Source: Pseudomonadota bacterium
Lineage (GTDB): Bacteria; Pseudomonadota; Gammaproteobacteria; Burkholderiales; Burkholderiaceae_C
NCBI GenBank assembly: GCA_021808525.1
Contig: JAKBBK010000008.1
Span: 1-64,000 of the forward strand
DNA length: 64,000 bases
Reading direction: 5' to 3'
The position numbers and the translations under genes were made by a program. Of this stretch, positions 17,408 through 32,209 are shown piece by piece (the stretch's first letter is position 1; each line of letters starts with the position of its first letter). Under the pieces are notes generated by a model. The model was not told the DNA's origin, did not search any database, and saw only the letters and a list, made by a program, of their open reading frames with translations.

Positions 17408-18064
17408 TCAGGGGCCGACGCGCACGACCGCGGATCCGATTCCGCTGTCGTTCAGGGTCTTCTGGGCCGCGTCCGCCTGCTGGGCGGTGGGGTAGGGGCC
17501 CACGCGCACGCGCCACAGCGTGCGTCCGCCCACCGAGCGCTCGTCGAGATGGGCTTCCAGGCCCGTCAGCGCGACCTTGGCGCGCTGCGCATCGGCGTCG
17601 CCGCGGTGACTGTAGGCGCCGATCTGCACGATGTACTGCACGCCCGGAGTGGCCGCGGCGCTGGCGACCGCCGGCGCCGCGGGCGCCGCCTGGGGCGCCC
17701 TGCCCCCCGAGGTCGAGCCCTGGGCGCCGAGCACGCCGCTGGCCGGCGCGCCGAGCGACTCGATGGCATGGGCCGACAGGGGCGCGCTGGCCACCTTGCC
17801 GGCCTGGCCGGCGCCGGCCACCGCCGCCGGCGGCGCCGTCGTGCCGCTGAGGCCGGCGTTGGGCTTCCAGTTCGCGGCCGCCGAGGCGGCGCTGGTGGGG
17901 CGCTGCTGGTAACGATTCATGAAGGGCAGCGAGGCCCGGTTCATGTAGACGGCCGAGGCCAGTGCGATGGCCAGGCCCAGCACCAGGCCGATGATCAGGC
18001 CGAGCAGGGTGCCGCCGCGCTGTCGCGGGCTCTGGCTGCGGGAGGTGCGGGAGGAACGGGGCAT
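17408..18064 (-). CDS. SPOR-domain cell-division protein (FtsN-like)
   Basis: A 218-residue bitopic protein: basic cytoplasmic N-terminus, one membrane helix (LLGLIIGLVLGLAIALASAVYM), Ala/Pro/Gly-rich periplasmic linker, and a C-terminal SPOR domain (about 140-215; VQYIVQIGAYSHRGDADAQRAKV, LWRVRVGPY). SPOR domains bind denuded septal glycan. The layout is FtsN-like but the sequence does not prove it is FtsN. Lies 16 bp upstream of dsbA. Confidence 0.85.
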   Translation of the reverse strand: MPRSSRTSRSQSPRQRGGTLLGLIIGLVLGLAIALASAVYMNRASLPFMNRYQQRPTSAASAAANWKPNAGLSGTTAPPAAVAGAGQAGKVASAPLSAHAIESLGAPASGVLGAQGSTSGGRAPQAAPAAPAVASAAATPGVQYIVQIGAYSHRGDADAQRAKVALTGLEAHLDERSVGGRTLWRVRVGPYPTAQQADAAQKTLNDSGIGSAVVRVGP

Positions 18065-18114
18065 GGTGTGTCGTGTAGGGCTCGAGGACTCGCGCCGGCG
18101 GGCGCTGGGCGCTT

Positions 18115-19869
18115 TCACATGCGCTGCGGGCTGCTCACCCCCAGCACGCTCAGGGCATTGTGCAACACCTGGCGCACGGCCAGCAGGAGTGCGAGGCGGG
18201 CGTGCTTGAGCGCCGGCTCGTCGACCAGCACGCGTTCGGCGTTGTAGTAGCTGTGCACGCTGCCCGCGAGCTGGCGCAGGTAGAAGGCGACATCGTGCGG
18301 GCTGAGGTCGGCGGCGGCCTGGCGCAGCATATCCGGGTATTGCGCGAGCAGCATCAGCAGCTCCATCTCGCGCGGGCCGTTCAGCGGGCCCAGGTCGCAG
18401 TCCAGGAGTTGCTCCTCGCGGCCGCCGTCGCGCTCGGCCCATTGGGCCAGTACCGAGCAGATGCGCGCGTGCGCGTACTGCACGTAATACACGGGGTTGT
18501 CGTCGCTTTGCGCCAGCGCGAGGTCGACGTCGAACACGAATTCGGTGTCGGCCTTGCGCGAGACCAGGAAAAAGCGCACGGCGTCACGTCCGCGGCGCAG
18601 CGCCGCCTCGCGCTCCGCGGGCGAAAGGCCGTCGCGCACGCCGCCCGACCACTCGATGAGGTCACGCAGGGTCACGTAGCTGCCGGCGCGCTTGGAGATC
18701 TTCACCTCCTGCCCGCCGCGCATCACCGTGACCATCTTGTGCAGCAGATATTGGGGATAGGCCTCGGGGATCTGCGGGTCGGCGCCCCGCAGCCCTGCGC
18801 GCACCCGGGCGATGGTGCCATGGTGGTCCGAGCCCTGGATGTTGATGGCATGGTGGAAGCCGCGCTCCCATTTGGCCAGGTGGTAGGCCACGTCGGGCAC
18901 GAAATAGGTGTAGCTGCCGTCGGACTTGCGCATCACGCGGTCCTTGTCGTCGCCGAAATCCGTGCTGCGCAGCCACAGCGCGCCGTCGGCCTCGTAGGTG
19001 TGGCCGGCGGTCACCAGCGCGTGCACGGCCTCCTGCACCCTGCCGTCGGAGTACAGGCTGGACTCCAGGTAGTAGTTGTCGAAGGCGATGCCGAAGGCCT
19101 TCAGGTCGATGTCCTGTTCACGCCGCAGGTAGGCCACGGCGAAGGCGCGGATGGCCTCCAGGTCCCCGGCGTCGCCGGCGCCGCGCACGGCCTGGCCGTC
19201 GGCCGCCTGCACGGTGGCGCCCGCAAGGTAGTCGCGCGCGATGTCGGCGATGTATTCGCCGTTGTAGGCCGACTCCGGCCAGCCGGGCTGGCCCGGGGCC
19301 AGCCCCTGCGCGCGGGCCTGCACCGACAAGGCCAGGTTGCCGATCTGCACCCCGGCGTCGTTGTAGTAGAACTCGCGGCTGACCGCCCAGCCCTGCGTGG
19401 CCATGAGTTCGGCCAGCGTGTCGCCCAGGGCGCCCTGGCGCCCGTGGCCCACGTGCAGCGGCCCCGTCGGGTTGGCCGACACGAATTCCACCAGCACCCG
19501 CCGCGCGGGATCCACCGCGGCGCGGCCGTAGGCCTCGCCCTCGTCGAGCACCTGGCGCAGCACCTGGTGCTTGAGTTCCGGGACGAGGGTGAAGTTGACG
19601 AAGCCGGGGCCGGCGAGGGAGGCGGACTGCAGCCCCGCGGCCAGGGCCGGATCGGCCCGCACCGCGTCCAGCAGCCATTGGCCGATGTCGCGCGGGTTGC
19701 GCCCGACGCGCCGCGCCAGCTGCAGTGCCAGGGTGCAGGAGTAGTCGCCGTGACCGGCGGCCTTGGGGCGCTCGAGCAGCGCGGCCGCGCCCAGGCTCTC
19801 GCCGGGCGCGAGCAGCCTTGTGGCGGCGGCGGCCAGGGTCTCGTGGAGCCGTTGGAGGTAGTCGCGCAT
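18115..19869 (-). CDS. argS: arginyl-tRNA synthetase
   Basis: A 584-residue class I synthetase that charges tRNA-Arg. The N-terminal additional domain is followed by the HIGH-type motif [12 protein letters not shown] and the KMSKS-type motif [12 protein letters not shown], then the DALR anticodon-binding domain with YVQYAHARI. Length is normal. It heads the minus-strand cluster through SPOR, dsbA, lptA, lptB and rpoN. Confidence 0.97.
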   Translation of the reverse strand: MRDYLQRLHETLAAAATRLLAPGESLGAAALLERPKAAGHGDYSCTLALQLARRVGRNPRDIGQWLLDAVRADPALAAGLQSASLAGPGFVNFTLVPELKHQVLRQVLDEGEAYGRAAVDPARRVLVEFVSANPTGPLHVGHGRQGALGDTLAELMATQGWAVSREFYYNDAGVQIGNLALSVQARAQGLAPGQPGWPESAYNGEYIADIARDYLAGATVQAADGQAVRGAGDAGDLEAIRAFAVAYLRREQDIDLKAFGIAFDNYYLESSLYSDGRVQEAVHALVTAGHTYEADGALWLRSTDFGDDKDRVMRKSDGSYTYFVPDVAYHLAKWERGFHHAINIQGSDHHGTIARVRAGLRGADPQIPEAYPQYLLHKMVTVMRGGQEVKISKRAGSYVTLRDLIEWSGGVRDGLSPAEREAALRRGRDAVRFFLVSRKADTEFVFDVDLALAQSDDNPVYYVQYAHARICSVLAQWAERDGGREEQLLDCDLGPLNGPREMELLMLLAQYPDMLRQAAADLSPHDVAFYLRQLAGSVHSYYNAERVLVDEPALKHARLALLLAVRQVLHNALSVLGVSSPQRM

Positions 19870-20013
19870 GATGGGCTGGTGTTCGGGGGAAATGCCCCGG
19901 GCGGCGGCGCTCCTTCGGGATCACCGCGGCCGGCAGGGGAAAAACCCGACATTCTAAGATGCGCCCCCTGTATCCGCGGCGCGGGCACACCCTGGGCAAG
20001 GAGCCACGACAGC

Positions 20014-20370
20014 ATGAGTCTACGGGGGCGCGGCTCCGATCTCCGGTCCCTGGCGCTGGCGGCGGCCTGTCGGGCCGCGGTGGTCGCGGCGCTGCTCGCG
20101 GGCGTGCTCCCGCAGCCAGCGCGCGCAGCCGTGCACCCGGTGATTCCGCGCCCTGGCTGCGAGCAGGCACCGCCGCAAGACCTGGCACGGGCGAAGCGCC
20201 TGGGGCCGGATTGCCGGGGGCCGCTGGCCGGCGCGCGTGCCGCGCCGCGGCACCTGCCCGGGCGCCAGCAACAGCGCATGCGCCGGTGCAACGCCCAGGC
20301 GCGGCTGCACCAGCTGCGCGGCGAGCCACGCCAGGAGTTCATGCGGCGCTGCCTGCACCGCGGCGGCTGA
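20014..20370 (+). CDS. small exported protein with a PsiF-type repeat
   Basis: A 118-residue protein with a signal peptide (AALLAGVLPQPARAA) and one PsiF-like repeat near the C-terminus: RMRRCNAQAR followed by GEPRQEFMRRCL, matching the family's C-N-x-x-A and F-M-x-x-C-L pattern. PsiF was described as phosphate-starvation inducible; its function is unknown. Divergent from argS. The long plus-strand ORF upstream is antisense to argS. Confidence 0.65.
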   Translation: MSLRGRGSDLRSLALAAACRAAVVAALLAGVLPQPARAAVHPVIPRPGCEQAPPQDLARAKRLGPDCRGPLAGARAAPRHLPGRQQQRMRRCNAQARLHQLRGEPRQEFMRRCLHRGG

Positions 20371-20457
20371 GGCGAGCCGCGGCGGGCTGGGGCGGGCTGG
20401 GGCGGGTTGGGGCCGTCAGGGGCTGGCGGCTGGCACCGGGCGTGCCTTCGCGCCCCG

Positions 20458-21786
20458 CTATTGCTGCACGAAGGTGTAGTTGCGCAGGCCCAGGCGGGCC
20501 AGGTGGTCGCGCAGTGCACCCTCCTGCGCGTTGCGCGGCAGGGGGCCGATCTGCACCTTGTACCAGGTGCGCCCGTGGACATAGCCCGGAACCACCTCCA
20601 CCGGCCCCAGACCGGCGCGCTCCAGGCGCCGCGCCTCCTGGCGCGCGTTGTCCTCGATGGTGAAGGCGCCGGTCTGCACGTAGGGCTGGGTCGAGCCCGA
20701 GGGCATCGGCGCCCGCGCCGGCTCGGTGGCCGGCAGGGCTTCGCCTTGGGCCGAGGAGGCGACGGCCGATCGCGGCGCGGCGGCACCCGCCACGATGCCT
20801 CCAGGCGCCGACGGCGTCGCCTGGGCGGTGGGCGGCACCGGCGCAGGGGCCGAGGGCTGCGAGGCGGTGTTCGCCGAAGGGGAGGCGGCCGCGGGCGCCG
20901 AGGGCGTGGAGCCTGAAGTGGCCGACGCGATCAGCGCGCCCAGCGCGTCGCTGGCTGCCGGGGCGGCCGAGGCGGTGAGCAGCGGCGTGGCGGGGGAAGC
21001 GAAGGCGGAAGCGGAGGTGGCAGAAGCGGAGGTGGCAGAAGCGGAGGTGGCGGAAGCGGAGGTGGCGGAGGTTGGCGCCTGCGCGCTCTGCGCCTGCAGG
21101 GGGCGGAGCTTGGTCACCTGCAAGGACTGGCCGGCGCCTGCCTGGGTGCCCGGGCCCGCGAGCTCGACGGCCTGCGCCGGCGGCGTCAGAGGCATGGGAG
21201 CAAAGGTTTCGGCGGCACCCGGCGGGCCGGCCTGCGCGGGGGCGGGCAGAGGCGGCGCCGCGGTGTCGGATGCGTTCGACTGCAGGACTCCGGGCGCCAG
21301 GGCCACGATGCGTACCGGCGCGGTCCCGCTGGCCGTGATCCCGAGGGCCCTGGCCGCGCCGTAGGACAGGTCCATGACCCGGCTGTCGACGAAGGGGCCA
21401 CGGTCATCGACCAGCACCAGCACGCTGCGCCCATTGCGCAGGTTGGTCACTTCCACGCAGGTCGGCAGGGGCAGCACGCGGCTGGCCGCCGTGAAGGCGC
21501 GGGGGTTGAAGTACGTGCCCATGGCCGTGGTCCGTCCCGACTCCCAGCCGTACCAGGAGGCCGTGCCGTCCACGTCGTAGCCGGAGGCGCTGCGCAGGGG
21601 CGCGTAGCTGCGTCCGAGCACCCTGTAATCGCGGTTGTAGGCCGCGTGGAGGTTGGGGGCCGGCGCGTAGCAACTGCTGGATATGTCCACCGGCACCTGC
21701 ATGCCACCGCCCGAACGCTGCGTCGGATTGCCCGCGCAACCCGCCAGAGCCAGCGCTGCGGCCAGCGGCGCCAGGCGGGCACGCAT
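20458..21786 (-). CDS. rlpA: RlpA-family septal lipoprotein with SPOR domain
   Basis: A 442-residue lipoprotein (lipobox LALAGC). RlpA double-psi barrel about 75-165 (GTASWYGWESGRTTAMG, VLVDDRGPFVDSRVMDLSYGAARALG), a long Ala/Ser/Pro linker with four ATSAS repeats, and a C-terminal SPOR domain (about 365-442). RlpA of Pseudomonas is a lytic transglycosylase on denuded septal glycan. Here the usual GE and AAH positions read GTYF and TAAS, so two residues reported as catalytic appear changed. The ATG at 21786 gives the lipoprotein start. Confidence 0.9.
   Translation of the reverse strand: MRARLAPLAAALALAGCAGNPTQRSGGGMQVPVDISSSCYAPAPNLHAAYNRDYRVLGRSYAPLRSASGYDVDGTASWYGWESGRTTAMGTYFNPRAFTAASRVLPLPTCVEVTNLRNGRSVLVLVDDRGPFVDSRVMDLSYGAARALGITASGTAPVRIVALAPGVLQSNASDTAAPPLPAPAQAGPPGAAETFAPMPLTPPAQAVELAGPGTQAGAGQSLQVTKLRPLQAQSAQAPTSATSASATSASATSASATSASAFASPATPLLTASAAPAASDALGALIASATSGSTPSAPAAASPSANTASQPSAPAPVPPTAQATPSAPGGIVAGAAAPRSAVASSAQGEALPATEPARAPMPSGSTQPYVQTGAFTIEDNARQEARRLERAGLGPVEVVPGYVHGRTWYKVQIGPLPRNAQEGALRDHLARLGLRNYTFVQQ
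21006..21065. repeat. four tandem 15-bp repeats inside rlpA
   Basis: Four consecutive 15-bp units (CRGAAGCGGAGGTGG on the plus strand) encode four ATSAS repeats of the linker. Near-identity at DNA level suggests slippage and possible length variation between strains. Confidence 0.85.
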
Positions 21787-22096
21787 GGCGCCGCGGCGCT
21801 TGCGTGGCGGGCGGGCGAGGCAGGTGGGCTTGGGCGTGGACATGGGCGAAGCCGGACTGGGGCACGGGCATGATGCTACACAGCCCGCGCGCCGGCGCCC
21901 AGGCCCGAACCGGCGTGCGCAGCACCGCCGCGCGCGCTGCGTTGGCGGGCGCGGACCGGCTGAATCCGGGCGCCTCGCGGGGGAAGCGGGCTTCGGCCAA
22001 GCCGGGCTTGACGCCCCGCAAATGCCCGCGCACCCTCCCCCGCACCCCCCCGCGCAAGCTCCGGCAATCGCACAGCAAACGCCGGCGCGACGGAGC
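21787..22096. other. non-coding stretch between rlpA and the atp terminator
   Basis: About 310 bp upstream of rlpA with no convincing gene on either strand; ORFs here are only extensions of rlpA or shadows. It presumably holds the rlpA promoter, but I see no clear -35/-10 pair. The sequence is rich in C-runs. Confidence 0.5.
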
Positions 22097-22125
22097 AAAA
22101 AAAAGCCACACCGATCGGTGTGGCT
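22097..22125 (-). terminator. intrinsic terminator of the atp operon
   Basis: The perfect palindrome AGCCACACCGATCGGTGTGGCT (stem up to 11 bp) is followed on the minus strand by eight T residues. It lies 46 bp beyond the atpC stop. Confidence 0.92.
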
Positions 22126-22171
22126 TCGCCGCGCGGGCGCCGCGCGGAGGCGGCGGCCCGGCCCGGAGGCT

Positions 22172-22600
22172 TCAGTGCACGCGTCCGCGCAGGCGGCGGA
22201 TCGCCGCCAGCTGGGCGGCCAGCATCGCCAGTTCGCCCTCGACCACCGCGATGTCCTGCGTGTCCTTGGCGTGGGCGCGGTTCTCCTCGGCCTGCTTCAG
22301 GGCCTCCTGGGCCTTCGCCTCGTCGAGATCCTTGCCGCGGATGGCGGTGTCGGCCAGCACGGTCACATGCCCCGGCTGCACCTCGAGCACGCCGCCGGCC
22401 ACGAACACGAAGTCTTCCTCGTTGCTCGCGCCGTCGGGACGCTCGATGCGCACCGCGCCGGGCTTGATGCGGGTGATCAGCGGGGTATGCCCGGCGAGGA
22501 TGCCGAGCTCGCCGGCTTCTCCAGGAAGTGCGACGAAGCGCGCTTCACCGGAATAGATCAGCTCTTCGGCACTGACCACATCGATATGAAAGGTTTTCAT
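22172..22600 (-). CDS. atpC: ATP synthase epsilon subunit
   Basis: A 142-residue F1 epsilon subunit that couples rotation and inhibits ATP hydrolysis. N-terminal beta-barrel ([31 protein letters not shown]) and C-terminal helical hairpin with the conserved QAEENRAHA region. The start MKTFHIDV at 22600 is preferred over a 12-residue extension. Last gene of the operon. Confidence 0.96.
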   Translation of the reverse strand: MKTFHIDVVSAEELIYSGEARFVALPGEAGELGILAGHTPLITRIKPGAVRIERPDGASNEEDFVFVAGGVLEVQPGHVTVLADTAIRGKDLDEAKAQEALKQAEENRAHAKDTQDIAVVEGELAMLAAQLAAIRRLRGRVH

Positions 22601-22661
22601 GACCACTCCGAAAGGCCGGAAACGGGCCGCGCGCACCTGGCCGCGGCCCCGCGAACCCTGC

Positions 22662-25011
<2,350 letters not shown>

Positions 25012-25064
25012 GCAGACTCTCCGTTGCCTTCGCTCATGTGTCCTTCCTCCCCGAGGCGGCGACC

Positions 25065-25192
25065 CGAATCGACGCAGGGCCGTCCCAAGTCGACTCGACC
25101 CCCTCGAGGGGCAGGCCGGGCAAGCCCGGCCGCCGGGGGCTGTCTCCAGGAATCGCAGGGCCGTCCCAGGATTCCTGGACCCCCTCGGGGGC
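25065..25192. repeat. duplicated hairpin element between atpA and atpG
   Basis: Two copies of a unit lie in the atpA-atpG gap. Copy 1 has arms CGAATCGAC/GTCGACTCG, copy 2 CCAGGAATC/GATTCCTGG; both enclose an almost identical 15-base loop GCAGGGCCGTCCCAR. Each is followed by GACCCCCTCG and a short CCCC/GGGG palindrome. Arms differ between copies yet stay complementary, while the loop is conserved. A further GCCGGGCAAGCCCGGC hairpin separates them. Confidence 0.8.
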
Positions 25193-25198
25193 CGTCCA

Positions 25199-26740
<1,542 letters not shown>

Positions 26741-26778
26741 GGGGAGCCTCGGTATTCATGGGCGAATGGGGTGTGGCC

Positions 26779-27324
26779 TCAAGCCGTGAGCGCGTTGCGC
26801 ATCGACTCCAGGCGGGCGCGTACCGAGGTGTCCAGCACCTCGTCGCCGACGGCCACGCGCACGCCGCCGATCAGCCCCGGGTCGACCTCGACGCGCGCGT
26901 ACAGCTTGCGTCCGAAGCGCCGCTCCAGGGCCGGCAGCAGCTCGTCGAGCTGGCGCTGGTCCATCGGGAAGGCGCTGGTGACCTGGACCTCGGCGCGCTG
27001 CTGCGCGTCGTCCTTCAGTCGGTGGAACTGCTCGGCGATGGCCGGCAGCGCCGCCAGGCGGTGGTTCTCGAGCACCACGCGCAGCAGGTTGCGCACCGCG
27101 GCGCCGGGCTGCCTGGGCAGCGCCGACAGCATCAGCTCGCCGAGGGCCTCGGCGCCCAGCTGCGGATCGCCGACCAGCTGGCGCAGGCCCGCGTCGCGCG
27201 CGACCACGGCCAGCGCGTCGAGCTGTTCGGCCACCTGGTCCAGGGATTCGGCGGCCGCCGCGCCCTGCGCGGCCTGGAACATCGCTTCGGCATAGGGCCG
27301 CGCGACGGTTGCGAGTTCAGCCAT
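26779..27324 (-). CDS. atpH: ATP synthase delta subunit
   Basis: A 181-residue peripheral stalk protein linking F1 to subunit b. The N-terminal helical domain starts MAELATVARPYAEAMF and the C-terminus has the conserved DPGLIGGVRVAVGDEVLDTSVRARL. Fits the family throughout. Confidence 0.95.
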   Translation of the reverse strand: MAELATVARPYAEAMFQAAQGAAAAESLDQVAEQLDALAVVARDAGLRQLVGDPQLGAEALGELMLSALPRQPGAAVRNLLRVVLENHRLAALPAIAEQFHRLKDDAQQRAEVQVTSAFPMDQRQLDELLPALERRFGRKLYARVEVDPGLIGGVRVAVGDEVLDTSVRARLESMRNALTA

Positions 27325-27339
27325 CGGGGATCCTTTCGC

Positions 27340-27810
27340 TCAGAGCTCGGCCTTGAGCTGCTGCAGCAGCTCGGCGTGGGCCTGCGCGTTGACCTCGCGG
27401 CGCAGGATCGCCTCGGCGCCCTGGACCGCCAGCGCGGCGACCTGGTCGCGCAAGGCCTCGCGGGCCTTGACCACCTGCTGCTGCGCCTCGGCATGCGCCT
27501 GGGCCACGATGGCCTCGGCGGTTTCCTCGGCCTTGCGGCGGGCTTCCTCGATCATCGCCATGGCGCGGCGCTCGGCGTCGTGCAGGCGTTGCGCGCTCTC
27601 CTCGTGCGAACGAGCGAGCTCACGCGCGACTTCCTGGTTCGCCGAGGCCAGCTCGGCCTTGGCTCGATCGGCCGCGGCGAGGCCGTCGGCGACTTTCTTT
27701 GCGCGCTCGTCCAGCGCCTTGGTGATCGGCGGCCACACATACTTGGCCGTGAACGCCGCCAGCAGCAGGAACACGATGAGCTGCGCAAACAGTGTTGCGT
27801 CCAAATGCAT
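27340..27810 (-). CDS. atpF: ATP synthase subunit b
   Basis: A 156-residue stator subunit: one N-terminal membrane helix ([23 protein letters not shown]) and a long charged, Ala-rich coiled coil that dimerises and reaches F1. Normal length; 15 bp upstream of atpH. Confidence 0.96.
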   Translation of the reverse strand: MHLDATLFAQLIVFLLLAAFTAKYVWPPITKALDERAKKVADGLAAADRAKAELASANQEVARELARSHEESAQRLHDAERRAMAMIEEARRKAEETAEAIVAQAHAEAQQQVVKAREALRDQVAALAVQGAEAILRREVNAQAHAELLQQLKAEL

Positions 27811-27874
27811 GGCGCTAACCCTTGCGTAGTTTCGGGGACATGAGGTGTGCAGACCGACCAGGCGGTCGGCACGA

Positions 27875-28204
<330 letters not shown>

Positions 28205-29065
28205 TCAGTGATGGTCGTGCGCCTGGCCGATGTAGACCAGGGTCAGCATCATGAAAATGAAGCCTTGCAGCACGATGATCAGCATGCTGAAGATCGACCA
28301 GGCCAGCCCGGCGGCGATGTTCCCGAAGAACAGCGCCCAACCGGACAGGCTGCCCAGACCCGCCGCGCCCATCAGCGCGATGATCATGAACAGGATTTCC
28401 TCGGCGTACAGGTTGCCGAACAGTCGCATGCCGTGCGACAGGGTCTTGGCCAGGTACTCGAGCAGCTGCATGGCGAAGTTCAGCGGCCACAGCAGCGGGT
28501 GATTGCCGAAGGGCGCGGTGAACAGCTCGTGCAGCCAGCCACCCAGGCCCTTGACCCGCACGCCGTAGTACAGGCTGAGCAGCAGCACGGTGATCGACAT
28601 GCCCAGCGCCACCGAGAGGTCGGCCGTGGCCACCACGCGCAGGTAGGCATGCTGCGGGTCGTGCCCGGTGGCGGCGGCGGCGCCTTCCCACAGGCGCGGC
28701 AGCAGGTCCACGGGCAGCAGGTCCATGGCGTTCATCAGCACGATCCAGATGAAGGCGATGAAGGCCAGGGGGGTGACGAACTCGCGGGACTTGGCGTTGC
28801 GCACGATGCCGCGCGCCTGCTCGTCGACGAACTCGGCCAGGAATTCCACCGCCGCCTGCAGGCGCCCAGGCACCCCGCTGGTCATCGAGCGGGCCACGCG
28901 CCACAGCACGAAAAAGGCCAGCGCGCCCAGCAGCACCGTCATGATCAGCGAGTCGATGTCGATGACGTGGAAGTCCACCACGCCCGTGCGCGGGCCGCTG
29001 GTCCACTGGGTCAGGTGGTGGATGATGTATTCGCCTGCGGTGATCGTCGGTTCCGGAGCGGACAT
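28205..29065 (-). CDS. atpB: ATP synthase subunit a
   Basis: A 286-residue membrane subunit forming the proton half-channels next to the c-ring. The key helix with the essential arginine is LSHGMRLFGNLYAEEILF, and the C-terminal helix contains GFIFMMLTLVYIGQA. N-terminus contains the usual amphipathic leader. Confidence 0.97.
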   Translation of the reverse strand: MSAPEPTITAGEYIIHHLTQWTSGPRTGVVDFHVIDIDSLIMTVLLGALAFFVLWRVARSMTSGVPGRLQAAVEFLAEFVDEQARGIVRNAKSREFVTPLAFIAFIWIVLMNAMDLLPVDLLPRLWEGAAAATGHDPQHAYLRVVATADLSVALGMSITVLLLSLYYGVRVKGLGGWLHELFTAPFGNHPLLWPLNFAMQLLEYLAKTLSHGMRLFGNLYAEEILFMIIALMGAAGLGSLSGWALFFGNIAAGLAWSIFSMLIIVLQGFIFMMLTLVYIGQAHDHH

Positions 29066-29108
29066 GGCAGCTTGGGCAGAAGGTTTCGGTCGCGTGGTGT
29101 GCGCGGAC

Positions 29109-29582
29109 TCAGGCTTGTTTCCCGTTGCCGCGCGACTTGCCGCGCAGCAACAGGGCGATCCAGTACACCTGCAGCGTGGCCACCAGCCCGAGCAGCAGCG
29201 CGGGCCAGCTCAGGGCGGGCAGAAGGCGCGGGGCCAGCAGCAGGAACATCACGGTGAAGGCGATCTTGAGCAATTCGCCGAAGGCGAAGCCGAACAATGC
29301 GTAGGCGGGCGGCAGGCGCACCAGCCAGCGGCGCATGACCCCGGCGAACAGGGCTGCCGGCAGCAGCACCACCGCGCCGCCCCACAGCGCCGACAGCGCC
29401 GCCGCGGGCCCGCCCAGCAGCCAGCCCGCCAAGCCGGCCAGCAGGGTCACCGCCAGTTGCAGCGCGACCACGCGCAGCGGCGAAACGCCCGGCTTGGCGC
29501 GCAGCAGGGCCTGCGCCTGCTCGCGGCTGAGCGGCTCGCGCGGCGTGTCGTCTTCGTCCTGCCAGGTGTCCAAGGCTTGCAC
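29109..29582 (-). CDS. atpI: ATP synthase-associated protein I
   Basis: About 157 residues with four predicted membrane helices in the C-terminal two thirds and a charged N-terminus (LDTWQDEDDTPREPLS). AtpI is thought to help c-ring assembly and is the usual first gene of atp operons. The ORF is open far upstream with no good ATG; a GTG at 29582 gives a family-sized protein and is my choice. Confidence 0.8.
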   Translation of the reverse strand: MQALDTWQDEDDTPREPLSREQAQALLRAKPGVSPLRVVALQLAVTLLAGLAGWLLGGPAAALSALWGGAVVLLPAALFAGVMRRWLVRLPPAYALFGFAFGELLKIAFTVMFLLLAPRLLPALSWPALLLGLVATLQVYWIALLLRGKSRGNGKQA

Positions 29583-29991
29583 GGTTCTTGCTAGATTCGC
29601 TGCTGAGTTTGGCGGAGTTGCTGGGGGATCGGTTGCTTGCCCGTGCCACCGCGGACCAGCCGGCGCACCGTCACGGTGCGCCGTGCATCCTGCTGCTGCG
29701 GTCGTGGCACGCGGGCTTCGCGCGCTGGGCCCTGTCGGAGTGCGCGGCCGCACGAGCCAACGAGCGCACCACCCCGGGGACCATCATCCAGTCAACATGC
29801 CGGCCGCGCGTGTAACAAATCCCTCGCGGCCAAACGGCGGAAGTATACGTAAACCCCTAGGCAGCAAGCCAGCATTTTCGTAGTCGGCAGCGAGGTTGTC
29901 TTGCGCCAGAGCAAGGCGCCTCGCAGTGGCCGGGGGCGCCTCCAGGGGGAAGGCACACGGTTTGGGCTATGCTCGGCGCCAGGGGGTTGCC
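29583..29991. other. intergenic region upstream of the atp operon
   Basis: About 400 bp between divergent atpI and the CopD-like gene. It must hold the atp promoter. The only clear structure is a 21-bp palindrome at 29662-29682. A 75-codon plus-strand ORF (29588-29815) has no recognisable product and I do not call it. The usual gidAB-parAB genes are not upstream. Confidence 0.5.
29662..29682. promoter_or_regulatory. 21-bp perfect dyad upstream of atpI
   Basis: GGCGCACCGT-C-ACGGTGCGCC is a 10-bp inverted repeat with a single central base. The tight spacing suits a dimeric DNA-binding protein better than an RNA hairpin. It lies about 80-100 bp upstream of the atpI start. Confidence 0.4.
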
Positions 29992-30435
29992 GTGAACAAA
30001 TTGTTGCTTTTCATACACTTGATCGGTGCGATCGTGTGGATGGGCGGGATGAGCCTGGTGCTTCTCGCCCTGCGTCCAGCCGCTCTTCGCGTGCTGCAGC
30101 CGCCCTTGCGCCAGCAGTTGCTGTTGCAGGTGCTGCGGGGCTTCTTTCCGCTGGTCTGGCTGAGCATCGCGCTGCTGCTGGGCAGTGGTGCCTGGGCGCT
30201 GGCCCGCGTGGGCATGGCCGCCGCGCCCCCGGGCTGGCATGCCATGCTGGGCATCGGCCTGGTGATGACGGCCGTGTTCGCCCACATCTATTTCGCCCCC
30301 TATCGGCGCGCCTGCCGAGCCGCGCGGGAAGCGCAGTGGCCGGCGGTGGGCGCCGCGCTGCAGCGCATCCACCGCCTGGTGCAACTCAATTTCGCGCTGG
30401 GCTGGCTGGCGATCGCGTTGGTCCTGCTGCTGTAG
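29992..30435 (+). CDS. CopD-like four-helix membrane protein
   Basis: A 147-residue membrane protein with four predicted helices. The first helix, LLLFIHLIGAIVWMGGMSLVLL, carries the His-x(n)-W-x-G-G motif of the CopD/HemJ-like group, with additional histidines in HIYFAPY and RIHRLVQ. Function is uncertain; heme or copper binding is possible. GTG start with AGGGGG five bases upstream; a TATGCT element lies just before. It converges on hemB. Confidence 0.7.
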   Translation: MNKLLLFIHLIGAIVWMGGMSLVLLALRPAALRVLQPPLRQQLLLQVLRGFFPLVWLSIALLLGSGAWALARVGMAAAPPGWHAMLGIGLVMTAVFAHIYFAPYRRACRAAREAQWPAVGAALQRIHRLVQLNFALGWLAIALVLLL

Positions 30436-30453
30436 GCGCGGCGCCCCGAGGCT

Positions 30454-32168
<1,715 letters not shown>

Positions 32169-32209
32169 ACACGCGAACCCTCGAGCACGCGCGCAACGCC
32201 CCGCATCCC

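Noticed and set aside
18160-20013. Long plus-strand ORF upstream of the PsiF-like gene
   Set aside because: It is antisense to argS; only the last 118 codons are supported by a signal peptide and the PsiF motif.
29588-29815. 75-codon plus-strand ORF upstream of atpI
   Set aside because: No start-site support, no domain and composition changes midway; probably chance in GC-rich DNA.
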